This document shows positions 1-7,540 of a DNA stretch of 39,902 nt, piece after piece. Below the pieces are notes generated by a model. The model had not been told where the DNA came from. It saw only the letters and a program-made list of their open reading frames with translations, and ran no database searches. The translations under genes were made by a program, and so were the position numbers. Source of the DNA: Streptomyces sp. SM10 (lineage in GTDB: Bacteria; Actinomycetota; Actinomycetes; Streptomycetales; Streptomycetaceae). How positions within the stretch are numbered: position 1 is the first letter of the stretch; every line of letters begins with the position of its first letter. The stretch lies in NCBI RefSeq assembly GCF_002910915.1, contig NZ_NEUF01000166.1, positions 1 through 39,902 on the forward strand, read 5' to 3'.

Positions 1-156
1 GCCCGCCCCAGGAAGCACCCGGCCGAGGCCGAGAACGCCAAGCTGCGGCGGGAGAACGAGCGGCTGCGCACGGAGGTGGACCAGAAGAACGCGGCACTGG
101 AGGTGCTGGGAAAAACACACGCGCTCTTGCAGTCACTGTCCAGGAGCGCGGACTGA
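1..156 (+). CDS. IS3-family transposase OrfA, C-terminal part
   Basis: The window opens inside this gene in frame 1. The visible tail is a charged leucine-zipper-like coiled coil (AKLRRENERLRTEV) that ends with SRSAD and a TGA stop at 154-156. The same ending, with ESAD, occurs in the complete OrfA at the right end of the window. OrfA supplies the N-terminal HTH DNA-binding part of IS3 transposases, and the leucine zipper serves multimerisation. The HTH lies outside the window. A slippage site at 108-114 can carry ribosomes into the orfB frame. Confidence 0.85.
   Translation, partial: ARPRKHPAEAENAKLRRENERLRTEVDQKNAALEVLGKTHALLQSLSRSAD
108..114 (+). other. Programmed -1 frameshift heptamer (G_GGA_AAA)
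   Basis: In the orfA frame the codons read CTG GGA AAA, so G_GGA_AAA fits the X_XXY_YYZ rule for -1 slippage exactly. After a -1 shift the new frame is open from 114 into orfB and runs to the stop at 1179-1181. The same heptamer, in the same frame, occurs at the equivalent place of the right IS copy (39483-39489). Production of an OrfAB fusion by slippage is known for IS3 elements; its use here is inferred. Confidence 0.7.
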
Positions 157-197
157 GCCACGTCCTGGACGGCCATCTGCACGCGGCGGTCGAGGAG

Positions 198-1181
198 TTG
201 AGGCTGCTGGTGGGCATCGTGGATGCCTGCCGGATCACCGGACGTTCCCGGGCGACCCACCACCGGCGGCTGCATCCCAGGCCGCCGGCACCTGGGCGAC
301 CGCGTCCGGCCCCGGTCACCGCACTGTCGGCCGCAGAGCGGGCCACCGTGCTGGCGCTGGTGAACAGCGACGAGTACGCCGAACTTCCGCCGGCCCAGAT
401 CTACGCCCGCGAACTGGACGAGGGCCGCTACCACTGCTCCGAGCGCACGATGTACCGGATTCTGAAGGAGGCCGGGCAGGACGGCGAGCGGCGCCGGATC
501 GCCACCCATGGTGCCAGGACCGTGCCCGAGCTGGTCGCCGACGCCCCTTCGCAGGTGTTCACCTGGGACATCACGAAGCTGGCGGGTCCGGACAAGGGCA
601 TCTGGTATCACGCCTACGTCATCATCGACATCTACAGCCGCTACATCGTCGGCTGGACAGTGGAGCGGGCCGAATCAGCCGACCGGGCCGAGGAGCTGAT
701 CCGCGAGACGATCCTGCGCAACGGCATCGTGCCCGAGACCGTGCACGCCGACCGGGGCACCTCCATGACCTCCAAGAAGGTCTCCCAGCTGCTGATTGAC
801 CTCGGTGTCACTCGCAGCCACTCACGCCCCAAAGTGAGCAACGACAACCCCTACAGCGAAAGCCACTTCAAGACCGCCAAGTACCAGCCCGACTTCCCGC
901 GCAGGTTCGACTCGCTGACGCACGCCCGGGAGTGGATGGACGGCTTCATCAGCTACTACAACCACGTCCACCGGCACTCCGGGATCGGCTACCACACGCC
1001 GGCCAGCGTGCACTTCGGCACCGCGGAACTGGTACGTGAGCAACGAGCCACCACCCTCACAGCCGCCTACGAACGGCACCCGGAACGGTTCAACCGCCGC
1101 CCCGTCCCACCATCGATCCCCCGCCAGGCATGGATCAACGACCCCGCCAAGCGACACCAAACCGAACGACAGAACTCATAG
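198..1181 (+). CDS. IS3-family transposase OrfB (rve/DDE integrase core)
   Basis: This is the catalytic subunit that cuts and joins IS ends. A basic N-terminal region resembling HTH_21 (GRSRATHHRR) is followed by an rve-type RNase-H core. The presumed catalytic triad is the Asp in FTWDIT, the Asp in VHADRGTSM and the Glu in NPYSESHFK. At about 327 residues from the TTG at 198 it has the usual OrfB length. No good start codon is seen, and the frame is open upstream through the overlap with orfA. Translation as an OrfAB fusion by -1 frameshifting at 108-114 is therefore more likely than independent initiation. The gene looks intact. Confidence 0.88.
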   Translation: MRLLVGIVDACRITGRSRATHHRRLHPRPPAPGRPRPAPVTALSAAERATVLALVNSDEYAELPPAQIYARELDEGRYHCSERTMYRILKEAGQDGERRRIATHGARTVPELVADAPSQVFTWDITKLAGPDKGIWYHAYVIIDIYSRYIVGWTVERAESADRAEELIRETILRNGIVPETVHADRGTSMTSKKVSQLLIDLGVTRSHSRPKVSNDNPYSESHFKTAKYQPDFPRRFDSLTHAREWMDGFISYYNHVHRHSGIGYHTPASVHFGTAELVREQRATTLTAAYERHPERFNRRPVPPSIPRQAWINDPAKRHQTERQNS

Positions 1182-1197
1182 CGCCACATTCGTTTCA

Positions 1198-1496
1198 TTT
1201 GACTTGACAGGCACCGGGCAGCGCGCCGATTCAACACAGCGGTGAACGGACACGCAGACGCCTACAAACGGTCTCGTGCGATCTCGCGGACGAAGCTGGC
1301 CTCTCTGCTCATGGCCAAGGGCGACCCTCGCCAGGCGGCGGCGCTCGGCCACGACGCCTTGAACGAGGTAGGCCGACTCACCTCACGGCGAGCTGCCGAC
1401 GATCTGCGGCAGCTCGGTCGCTTCGCCTCGAAGCATCGGACTGTCCAGGAGGCTTCAGCACTGCGAGATCGGATCGCCACTACGGTTTCCGCATGA
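1198..1496 (+). pseudogene. XRE/TPR-type regulator, C-terminal remnant cut by the IS
   Basis: An open frame from 1203 encodes a helical C-terminal segment (RRFNTAVNGHADAYKRSRA, then AALGHDALNEVG and RRAADDLRQLGRFA). It is typical of the TPR-like C-terminus of Streptomyces XRE-family regulators. The helix-turn-helix half is missing and the frame meets the IS boundary at 1197-1198, so I read it as a gene truncated by IS insertion. A GTG at 1242 could start an 84-residue fragment. Its stop overlaps the start of the next gene in an ATGA motif, so the two were probably co-transcribed. Confidence 0.65.
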
Positions 1497-2380
1497 CTCC
1501 TTCGGCATCCGAATCTGCACGTCACGTCCTGAAGCAGGCTTGTTCGGCGGTGGGATTGGACTCCGACGGAGCGGAGCCTCTCCGCTTGGCCGAGAACCAG
1601 ATATGGCGGCTGCCTCGTCAGCGAGTGATCGTGCGGATCGCCCGGGGAGGACAGAGCGCTGCGGCGGCCCGCGAAGTGCGCGTCGCACGCTGGCTCGCCC
1701 ATGAGAACGTCCCGGCCGTTCGCCTGGCCGACGTGGAGCAGCCGGTAGAGGCAGACGGTAGACCCGTGACCTTCTGGGTGGAACTGCCACCGCAGCAGCA
1801 CGGCTCGGTTGAGGATGTCGCTGAACTCCTCACGAGGCTCCACTCCCTGCCCACGCCGGCGATCGAGCTGGGGTACCTCGATCCCTTCGTCCGGGTCGGC
1901 GAACGGCTGCACGCGGCCACCACGATCCGCGACGACGACAAGCAGTGGCTGAACGCCCTTCACCACGACCTCGTAGCGTCCTGGGCCGAGCGGCCGGCCG
2001 GTCTTCCCGATCGGGCCGTGCACGGTGACGCCTGGCCCGGCAACATCGTCCGCACGGCCGATGGGGTCCTGATGATGGACCTGGAGCGCTTTTCTGTCGG
2101 GCCGCCGGAGTGGGATCTCGTGTCCACTGCCGTGCGCGCGAAGACCACGGGCGCCGTCAGCGCCCGCGAGTACGACCGCTTCTGTGCGGTGTACGGGTAC
2201 GACGTGACGGCGTGGGAGGGCTATCCCGTCCTCGCGCGCGCCCGTGAGCTACGCATGGTTACGTACGCGGCGCAGCACTCAGCCAGCAACGCTGAGTGGA
2301 GAAGCCAGGCGCAGTACCGGATCGACTGTCTCCGTGGTCGGTCCGGCCCACGGCCGTGGTCCTGGACGGGAATCCTCTGA
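1493..2380 (+). CDS. Aminoglycoside phosphotransferase-like kinase (APH family)
   Basis: The protein has 295 residues and an APH/choline-kinase fold. The catalytic loop is VHGDAWPGNIV (H177, D179, N184) and the metal-binding Asp is D196 in MMDLERF. These are the Brenner-motif and DFG-equivalent residues of the family, which phosphorylates small-molecule hydroxyls with ATP. The N-terminal lobe includes a VIVRIARGG strand. The start overlaps the preceding regulator remnant by four bases (ATGA), a pairing common in Streptomyces. The substrate cannot be told from sequence, and nothing indicates that it gives antibiotic resistance. Its original promoter was probably lost when the IS cut the upstream gene. 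Confidence 0.8.
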   Translation: MTPSASESARHVLKQACSAVGLDSDGAEPLRLAENQIWRLPRQRVIVRIARGGQSAAAAREVRVARWLAHENVPAVRLADVEQPVEADGRPVTFWVELPPQQHGSVEDVAELLTRLHSLPTPAIELGYLDPFVRVGERLHAATTIRDDDKQWLNALHHDLVASWAERPAGLPDRAVHGDAWPGNIVRTADGVLMMDLERFSVGPPEWDLVSTAVRAKTTGAVSAREYDRFCAVYGYDVTAWEGYPVLARARELRMVTYAAQHSASNAEWRSQAQYRIDCLRGRSGPRPWSWTGIL

Positions 2381-2512
2381 CCCGGGGCGCTTCAGAAAGG
2401 GCATCCGACGCAGGTCAAATGCCTTTTCAAGGCGAAGCCGCAGGCGACGGTAGACGAGTTCGCCCTGCACGCCGGGTTCTGTCGCCCTCGACGAACAGGC
2501 GTCCTCGCCGAT

Positions 2513-2746
2513 TCAGACCGAGCGATCCACCGCCCGAGCTTCCAGCCACGCCTCTACCTCCGGCCAGCGGTAGCGCAAATAGCGGCCAACCTTGTGGGCT
2601 CGTGGCCCCTGGTGTCGGTGATTCCATACGTAGACCGTGTTCAGAGGCACGCCCAGGAAGTCGGCCAGCTCCTCCGCGCTCATCAAGGGACAACGGCCCC
2701 CCGCGCCACCAGCGGCTTCTTCCGCACGGGCAGTGGTTCGACGCAT
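2513..2746 (-). CDS. xis: Excisionase-like HTH protein (MerR/AlpA type)
   Basis: This is a 77-residue protein with one winged helix-turn-helix: MSAEELADFLGVPLNTVYVW, followed by the basic wing residues HKVGRYLRYR. That is the signature of Streptomyces excisionases, small recombination directionality factors that bend DNA at attachment sites so the integrase can excise its element. The ATG at 2746 has GGAG about six bases upstream. It is divergent from the integrase gene that begins at 3165, with 418 bp of shared upstream DNA. In many actinomycete integrative elements xis lies just before int on the same strand, so the divergent layout is less usual. Confidence 0.75.
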   Translation of the reverse strand: MRRTTARAEEAAGGAGGRCPLMSAEELADFLGVPLNTVYVWNHRHQGPRAHKVGRYLRYRWPEVEAWLEARAVDRSV

Positions 2747-3164
2747 GGGTACTCCAGAACGGTTCGAAGCGGGCAGGAAAGAACAATGTGAGCGGCATTC
2801 CGCTGCGGTGATGCACGGAACATTCTCACTAAATTCCGGCCGGACCAAACAGAGAGCCTTTCAACGAAATGCCTACGACTGTCGCGAACTCTCGAAGAGC
2901 AAAGGAGAATCTTCGCCGAGGGTTCGGCGAGCCCTCGTCGAGCCCTCAGCGAGCGTTCGTCTAGGTAAAAACTTCCCTACCAATCTGCACCCTTTGTCGC
3001 GAAGACCCCAGGAATGCATTTGACATCTCCAGCTCACCTGGATCAACATCCGATTCACTCAGGGCGCGATGAACGAACACACGGTCTCGTGGTCAACGAT
3101 GACCCTGATTAAAGAGAGTCCACAAATAAACTCAAAGGGCCGTTGGAAGCTAGGAGTTGAGTCG
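2747..3164. other. Intergenic region between xis and int
   Basis: There is no convincing gene in these 418 bases. The stretch is less GC-rich than its surroundings and holds a cluster of direct and inverted repeats at 2916-2959. A TTGACA at 3020-3025 could be a -35 box for int, but no good -10 follows at 17-18 bp. It is the natural place for int/xis promoters. Confidence 0.5.
2916..2959. repeat. Short GC repeats upstream of int (CGAGCCCTC units)
   Basis: The unit CGAGCCCTC occurs twice, with a degenerate third (GCGAGCGTTCG). The first unit also forms an inverted repeat with the preceding CGAGGG. Repeated units in front of a recombinase gene could bind Xis or Int, or act as an operator; which of these is not known. 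Confidence 0.4.
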
Positions 3165-4439
3165 ATGCCGTACGACCGCTGGCACAAGTCGCGCCCGAAA
3201 GACGGGGAGTCGTCCTGCAAGGAACACGGCAAAGTTCCGACGCGGGATCATGGGACGGGGAAGCGGTGGCAGGCCCGATGGCGCAACCGGGAGGATGTCC
3301 AGCAGACGGAGCTGTTCCGCACCGAGGCCGAAGCCCGCAGGCACGAGACCAAGATGCGGTCCGGAGTGGACGACGGCTCGTACATCAACCCTCGCGCCGG
3401 TGAGGTCAGAGTCGGTGAACTCGCCCTTACGTGGCTCAAGGGGCACGAACACAAGAATCCACGGACTTACCGACGCCACAAGGAGCGGATTCTCCTGCAC
3501 GTCGTTCCTACCGCAGTTGGGAAGATGCGCGTAAAGGACGTGAACGCCTCATCTTTGCTGGACTGGCTGCACGACCGTCGCAGGCTGCTCGAAAGTTCCA
3601 CGCTGCGCCTGGTCTTCGACAATCTTCGGGCTGTCTTTGACCTGGCCGTGGACGACAGCCTGATACACAAAAATCCGTGCCTCGCCAAATCGGTGCAGGA
3701 CGCCAAGCCGAAGCGAGGAGGTGGCGGCCGGGCAGAGCTGACCCTGACATGGGAGGACACCGAGAAGATCCGTGCCGAACTTCCCGACCGCTATAAAGCA
3801 CTCGTCGACTGTGGTCGCGGCCTGGGTCTTCGGCAAGGAGAGATATTCGGCCTGTCACCAGAAGATATCGACTGGGCACATCCGGACGGCGCCATAGTGC
3901 ACGTGCAACGGCAAGTAGTCCACGACGGCTCGTTCCTCGCATACGCCCTCCCCAAGGGCGGAGACGACGAGGACCCGAAGGACCGGTGGGTCGAGTTGAC
4001 TGACGACGTGGCCATCCCCCTGCGCGAGCACATGCAGAAGTACCCGCCGGTCGAGGTGACCCGACCGTGGGGCAGCAAAGGCGGCGACCCGGCCACGGTG
4101 CGGCTGATCTTCTACACCCGGGAGAAGACCGCCATTCAGTCGAATTGGTTCAACTCCTACCGCTGGAAGCCCGCCCTGGCGTCGGCCGGCCTCATCAAGC
4201 CCCTTGAGCCCGACGCGAAGGGACGACGCTGGGAGAAGTCCCGCGACGTGATGATGCACGCGCTCCGACACCTGTACGCGTCGATGATGATCAGCGGCGG
4301 TGTAGACGTGTACACGCTCGCGGACCGACTCGGACACGCCGATCCCGCGTTCACCCTGCGTAAATACGTGCACCGGGTCGTGGGAGCAGGTTCCAAGGTC
4401 CGCATCGCGGTCCGGAGCGCCTACACCAGGGCCGCGTGA
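3165..4439 (+). CDS. int: Tyrosine site-specific integrase
   Basis: The product has 424 residues. The ATG at 3165 is chosen over upstream starts because TAGGAG lies eight bases before it. The N-terminal part has the AP2-like arm-binding pattern of phage and plasmid integrases (RWQARWRN). A SAM-like core-binding domain covers about residues 85-180 and the catalytic domain follows. The expected catalytic residues are all present: R223 (GLGLRQGE), H365 and R368 (HALRHLYA), H391 (LGHADP) and the nucleophile Y401 (RKYVH). It should integrate and excise the element carrying xis. Its 3' half from 3931 is duplicated as a broken copy at 12627-13134, and the downstream repeats are duplicated too. Confidence 0.92.
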   Translation: MPYDRWHKSRPKDGESSCKEHGKVPTRDHGTGKRWQARWRNREDVQQTELFRTEAEARRHETKMRSGVDDGSYINPRAGEVRVGELALTWLKGHEHKNPRTYRRHKERILLHVVPTAVGKMRVKDVNASSLLDWLHDRRRLLESSTLRLVFDNLRAVFDLAVDDSLIHKNPCLAKSVQDAKPKRGGGGRAELTLTWEDTEKIRAELPDRYKALVDCGRGLGLRQGEIFGLSPEDIDWAHPDGAIVHVQRQVVHDGSFLAYALPKGGDDEDPKDRWVELTDDVAIPLREHMQKYPPVEVTRPWGSKGGDPATVRLIFYTREKTAIQSNWFNSYRWKPALASAGLIKPLEPDAKGRRWEKSRDVMMHALRHLYASMMISGGVDVYTLADRLGHADPAFTLRKYVHRVVGAGSKVRIAVRSAYTRAA

Positions 4440-4455
4440 CTCCTGCACCGTTCGG

Positions 4456-4483
4456 CTTGTGCAACAACCGTGCAAGAGGATTT
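4456..4483 (+). repeat. Attachment/arm-type repeat, copy 1
   Basis: TTGTGCAACAACCGTGCAAG lies 17 bases after the integrase stop. It matches, imperfectly, a stretch at 4649-4676 and one at 13149-13176, the latter also following an integrase 3' end. After it, GCAGGTCAGAAGC and TTCCGGGAC are also shared with the region after 13176. A position directly after int and the paired TGCAAC/TGCAAG hexamers fit an att region or integrase arm sites, but no tRNA gene or proven core was found. Confidence 0.45.
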
Positions 4484-4648
4484 TCGAGGGGTGTCATTTA
4501 CGCAGGTCAGAAGCTTTGTTCCGGGACGCATCTGACGGGTGGGGTGTTGCGCCCCTTGGCGGCACGGCGTACGACACCCCCAAATGGCTGACGACCTGCG
4601 GATATACCCATTCTCGACCCTCCATTGATCACCGCTGTTCTTCATCAC

Positions 4649-4676
4649 CATGTGCAACGCGCCTGCAAGATGATCT
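4649..4676 (+). repeat. Attachment/arm-type repeat, copy 2
   Basis: This copy begins CATGTGCAACG, continues to TGCAAGATGATCTT, and matches the copy at 13149-13176 at about 25 of 28 positions. It lies about 190 bp after copy 1 with no gene between them. The close match across 8.5 kb suggests that 4649 and 13149 are direct repeats at the ends of an inserted segment, or integrase binding arms. Confidence 0.45.
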
Positions 4677-4714
4677 TTCATGACTGCCAGAGGTAGCTGA
4701 GTGACCGTCAGCTT

Positions 4715-5493
4715 TTACGGAGGGTTGTCGCCGAAGCAGCCTCCTCGGCTCGTTTGCCGGTCGTAGAACATCCGCGAGTTCGGGTCGTAGCGGACGCTGC
4801 CGAGCACGGAGGTGTAGAAGACCCGCTGGAGCTTCAGTGGTAGGTGATGGGCCGGTGAAGGTTGCCGCTGACCTTGCCCGAGTCACGTGGTATTGGGGCG
4901 ACGCCAGCGGAGGCCGCCGGCGCGTCCGGGGAGTCGAACTCGTCCAGGTCGCCGCCGATGGCGGTGGGGAACCCGGCGCCGGGGGTGGCGCCGATGCCTG
5001 GGACGCTCAGGAGGATGTCGGCGAGGTCGCACTCGCGAAACCGGCCCTCGACTAGCTTGCATCTCCCGAATCTGCTCGATGAGGGCCATCACCTCCTCGG
5101 CCAGGGTGGGGACCAGCTTCGCGATGGTCTGTTCCCCGGGAATCGCGGTGTGCGGCCGCTCCGCCGCCTCGACAGCAGCTTCGGCGAGGGCTCCGGCGTT
5201 GCGGACCTTGCGGTTGGCCAGCCACTTCGTCAGCCGAGCGATGCCAGCGCGGCGGATCACGGCGGGTGCCTGGTAGCCCGTCAGCCCCTCCAGGGGCCGG
5301 TGTTGGTCACGTCCAGGGACCGTTCCAGAGCCGGGAACATGCTCAGCAGGATGCCGCGCAGGCGGTTCACTGAGCGGGTGCGGTCCTCAACCAGGTCGGC
5401 CGGCCAGCAGCTTCAGCTCGATCGCGGCTTCGTCGCCGGGACGGATGGGCTGCAGGTCGCGACGCATCCTGACCTGGTCTGCGAGGGCTTCTG
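4715..5493 (-). pseudogene. IS110-family transposase remnant
   Basis: On the minus strand the pieces LQPIRPGDEAAIELKLLA, RLRGILLSMFPALERSLDV and LAEEVMALIEQIREMQ can be joined only across frame changes near 5400, 5290 and 5050. They are followed by LLSVPGIGATPGAGFPTAIG, GVAPIPRDSGKVSGN and FYTSVLGSVRYDPNSRMFYD. These are the linker and Transposase_20 regions of an IS110-type DEDD transposase. The N-terminal catalytic DEDD part is absent. It is a dead mobile-element fragment inside the integrative region. Confidence 0.8.
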
Positions 5494-5524
5494 ACTAAGG
5501 CGGCGCCGGAGCATACGCTCGGCA

Positions 5525-6950
5525 TCACGCCGCGAGGAACTCACTGGCCCGCCCGCTGTACGACACATACAGCGCCTCCCGCGCCCGGGTGCAGGCGACG
5601 AACAGCAGGCATCGTTCGGCGGCCAGGTCCGTGGTGTGCTGGATGCGGTCCACCTCGGCCGGGGTGACGGCCGGCGTGAAGGGGAAGGCGCAGCGGGTGA
5701 CCCCTGCCACGGCGACGCACCGGTATTCCAGCCCCTTCATGCTGTGCAGCGTCGACACCCGTACCCCGACCGCGCTCTCCGGTTCCCCGACCCGCACCCG
5801 CACCACGGGGATGCTGGCCCCGGCGAGGCGGTCGCCGAGCTTGCCCGCCAGGGTATTGAAGCGGGCGCAGACTGCGATGTCCGAGGGCGCAACCCCGGCG
5901 TTCATCCAGTCGCGCACTCGGCGCACGACGGCGTCGGCCTCCTCGTTCTCGCTGCCGTGCCCCTCGCACACGGGCTGTGTGCCGTGCAGCAGCGAGCGGT
6001 ATCCGGTGAGGGCGTCGTGGGCGTCGCCGGTCAGATCGGCGACGGGCTCGCTGTCGAGCAGGCCGCGGGCCCAGCACAGGATCTACTGGGTGGAGCGGTA
6101 GTTGACGCGCAGTCGTCCGCTGCGTCCCGCGACGGAGATGCCGAGGGAGCGCAGCGAGACCCGGGCATCGTAGATCCGCTGGTGCGGGTCGCCGGTGACG
6201 AACAGGTCGTCGGGGCCTTCGGCCGCCAGGACGCGCAGCAGGCGCCATTGCGCCGGATGCAAGTCCTGCGCCTCGTCCACGACGACATGGTCGTACGACG
6301 GTCCCGCACCCGGCTTGTCGCGCAGCAGCCGGGTGGCCTCGGCGCAGACCTGGAGCCAGGAGTGCGCCCGGTCACGGGTCAGGCCGTCCTCGAACAGGGT
6401 CACGGCCTGCCAGACGCAACGCCGTTGGGGCTGCCCGAGCGCGCTGTCGCGTCCACGCCGTTCGCACGTCAGGTACTCCTCCTCGCTCCGCAGGTCCTGG
6501 GCGAGGACCACGTGCCGGTACTCCTGGGACAGGAACGACTCGTTCCAGGGCAGTTCGAGGCGGCGGGCCACGCGCTGCCAGCGGGTGCGCTCGTCCCGGT
6601 CGCCGAGCGCGGTCCCCGGGTTGCCGCGCAGTTGCCGTACGACGCGGTGAGCGACGGCGTCGACCGTGGTGACGTCGACACGGGCGAGCAGCGCCGGTCG
6701 TGGTAGAGCAGCAGGGCGAGGCTGCTCTGCAGGAAACGGGCCAGGGCTCCGGTGTAGGTGGTGAGGAGGACGCGCGTGTCGGGTGCCCGGTCCAGGAGGT
6801 GCTTGACCCGGCGCAGGGCGACGACCGTCTTTCCGGTGCCGGGGCCGCCGGTGATCTGGGCGGGTCCGGCATAGCCGGGCCGGTAGGCGATGCACCGCTG
6901 GGTGGGGTGGAGGAAGGTCCGCCAGGCGGTGAAGGGCTTGGTCAGGATTG
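5525..6950 (-). pseudogene. UvrD/Rep-type superfamily 1 helicase, broken
   Basis: Read on the minus strand, motif I is intact (AQITGGPGTGKTVVALRRVK). A frame change is then needed near 6700 to continue into DVTTVDAVAHRVV and the DEAQDLHPAQW (motif II) and VTGDPHQRIYD (motif III) region. An in-frame TAG near 6086 follows NYRSTQ. The frame reopens with RVSTLHSMKGLEYRCVAV and LLFVACTRAREALYVSYSG, the UvrD C-terminal motifs V-VI, and ends LAA. The product would be an ATP-dependent DNA helicase. With a frameshift, a nonsense codon and no N-terminal start near 6950, it is almost certainly inactive unless these are sequencing errors. Confidence 0.8.
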
Positions 6951-7463
6951 CTCACCGAGGCGGCCCGCACCGCTCAGCGCGCCTTCGAGGAGGTCGGCGC
7001 GGCGAAGGACGTACTGGACGACGCCTCGGACCTGGGCGAGGACCAGACGACCGCACTCGCGGAGACCCTGCGGCGCGGAGCCCGGGCCGAGGTCCCGGCA
7101 CTGCTCGGCACCCTGCGGGCCCAGGCGGTGCGTGTCGAACGCTCCGAGGCCGTCCGTACGATCGCCAACCGCATTCTCGGCAACGGCGGACCGGACGAGC
7201 CGGCCGCCCTGGCCCTCGTCCCCGTACGACGACGAGGAGAAGGCGAGCGCGAGCCTCGCCGACCTGTGGGAGCGTCAGGAACACCTGGAGCGGGTTCAGG
7301 ACCGGTGCGCGGGGAGCAGGTGGAGCACGTCGCGGCGCACCTGGTCGCGCCCGCGGAGCGGATCGTCGACCGGACCTTCCTCGACGTCCGGTTCACGCGG
7401 GCGACACTTGACGAGACGGACCGGGCTTACGCGCTGTGGTGTGCGTGCCTCGACGAGGGCTGA
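6948..7463 (+). pseudogene. Unrecognised gene remnant with two frame changes
   Basis: A helical coding stretch starts LTEAARTAQRAFEEVGAAK without a start codon. It leaves its frame near 7224, where YDDEEKASASLADLWERQ continues in another frame. It returns near 7310 to end with HLVAPAERIVDRTFLDVRF and the stop at 7461-7463. I do not recognise the family. Its 5' edge meets the 5' edge of the broken helicase on the other strand at about 6950, so a deletion or rearrangement junction probably lies there. Confidence 0.4.
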
Positions 7464-7540
7464 AGTGCCCTGACTATCAGCGAGAAGCCCTAAGCTCCTT
7501 CCCACGCGCTACGACCGGACCGATCGCCGAGGGGGACGCC

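Larger units (their letters stand above)
1..1197 (+). mobile_element. IS3-family element, left copy (5' end outside window)
   Basis: The element holds the 3' end of orfA and the whole of orfB. The right end is placed at about 1197, where the sequence reads GTTTCA after the orfB stop, because the right-hand IS in this window ends in the equivalent GTCTCA. This gives a TG...CA type terminus. The bases just beyond are TTTGACTTGACA. It lies in opposite orientation to the related copy at 38400-39882, and the two copies are clearly diverged. The left terminal repeat and any target duplication are outside the window. Confidence 0.8.

Noticed and set aside
4440..4714. tRNA gene as integration target near the integrase
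   Set aside because: No cloverleaf, T-loop GGTTCRA block or CCA-end pattern could be found here or around 13150.
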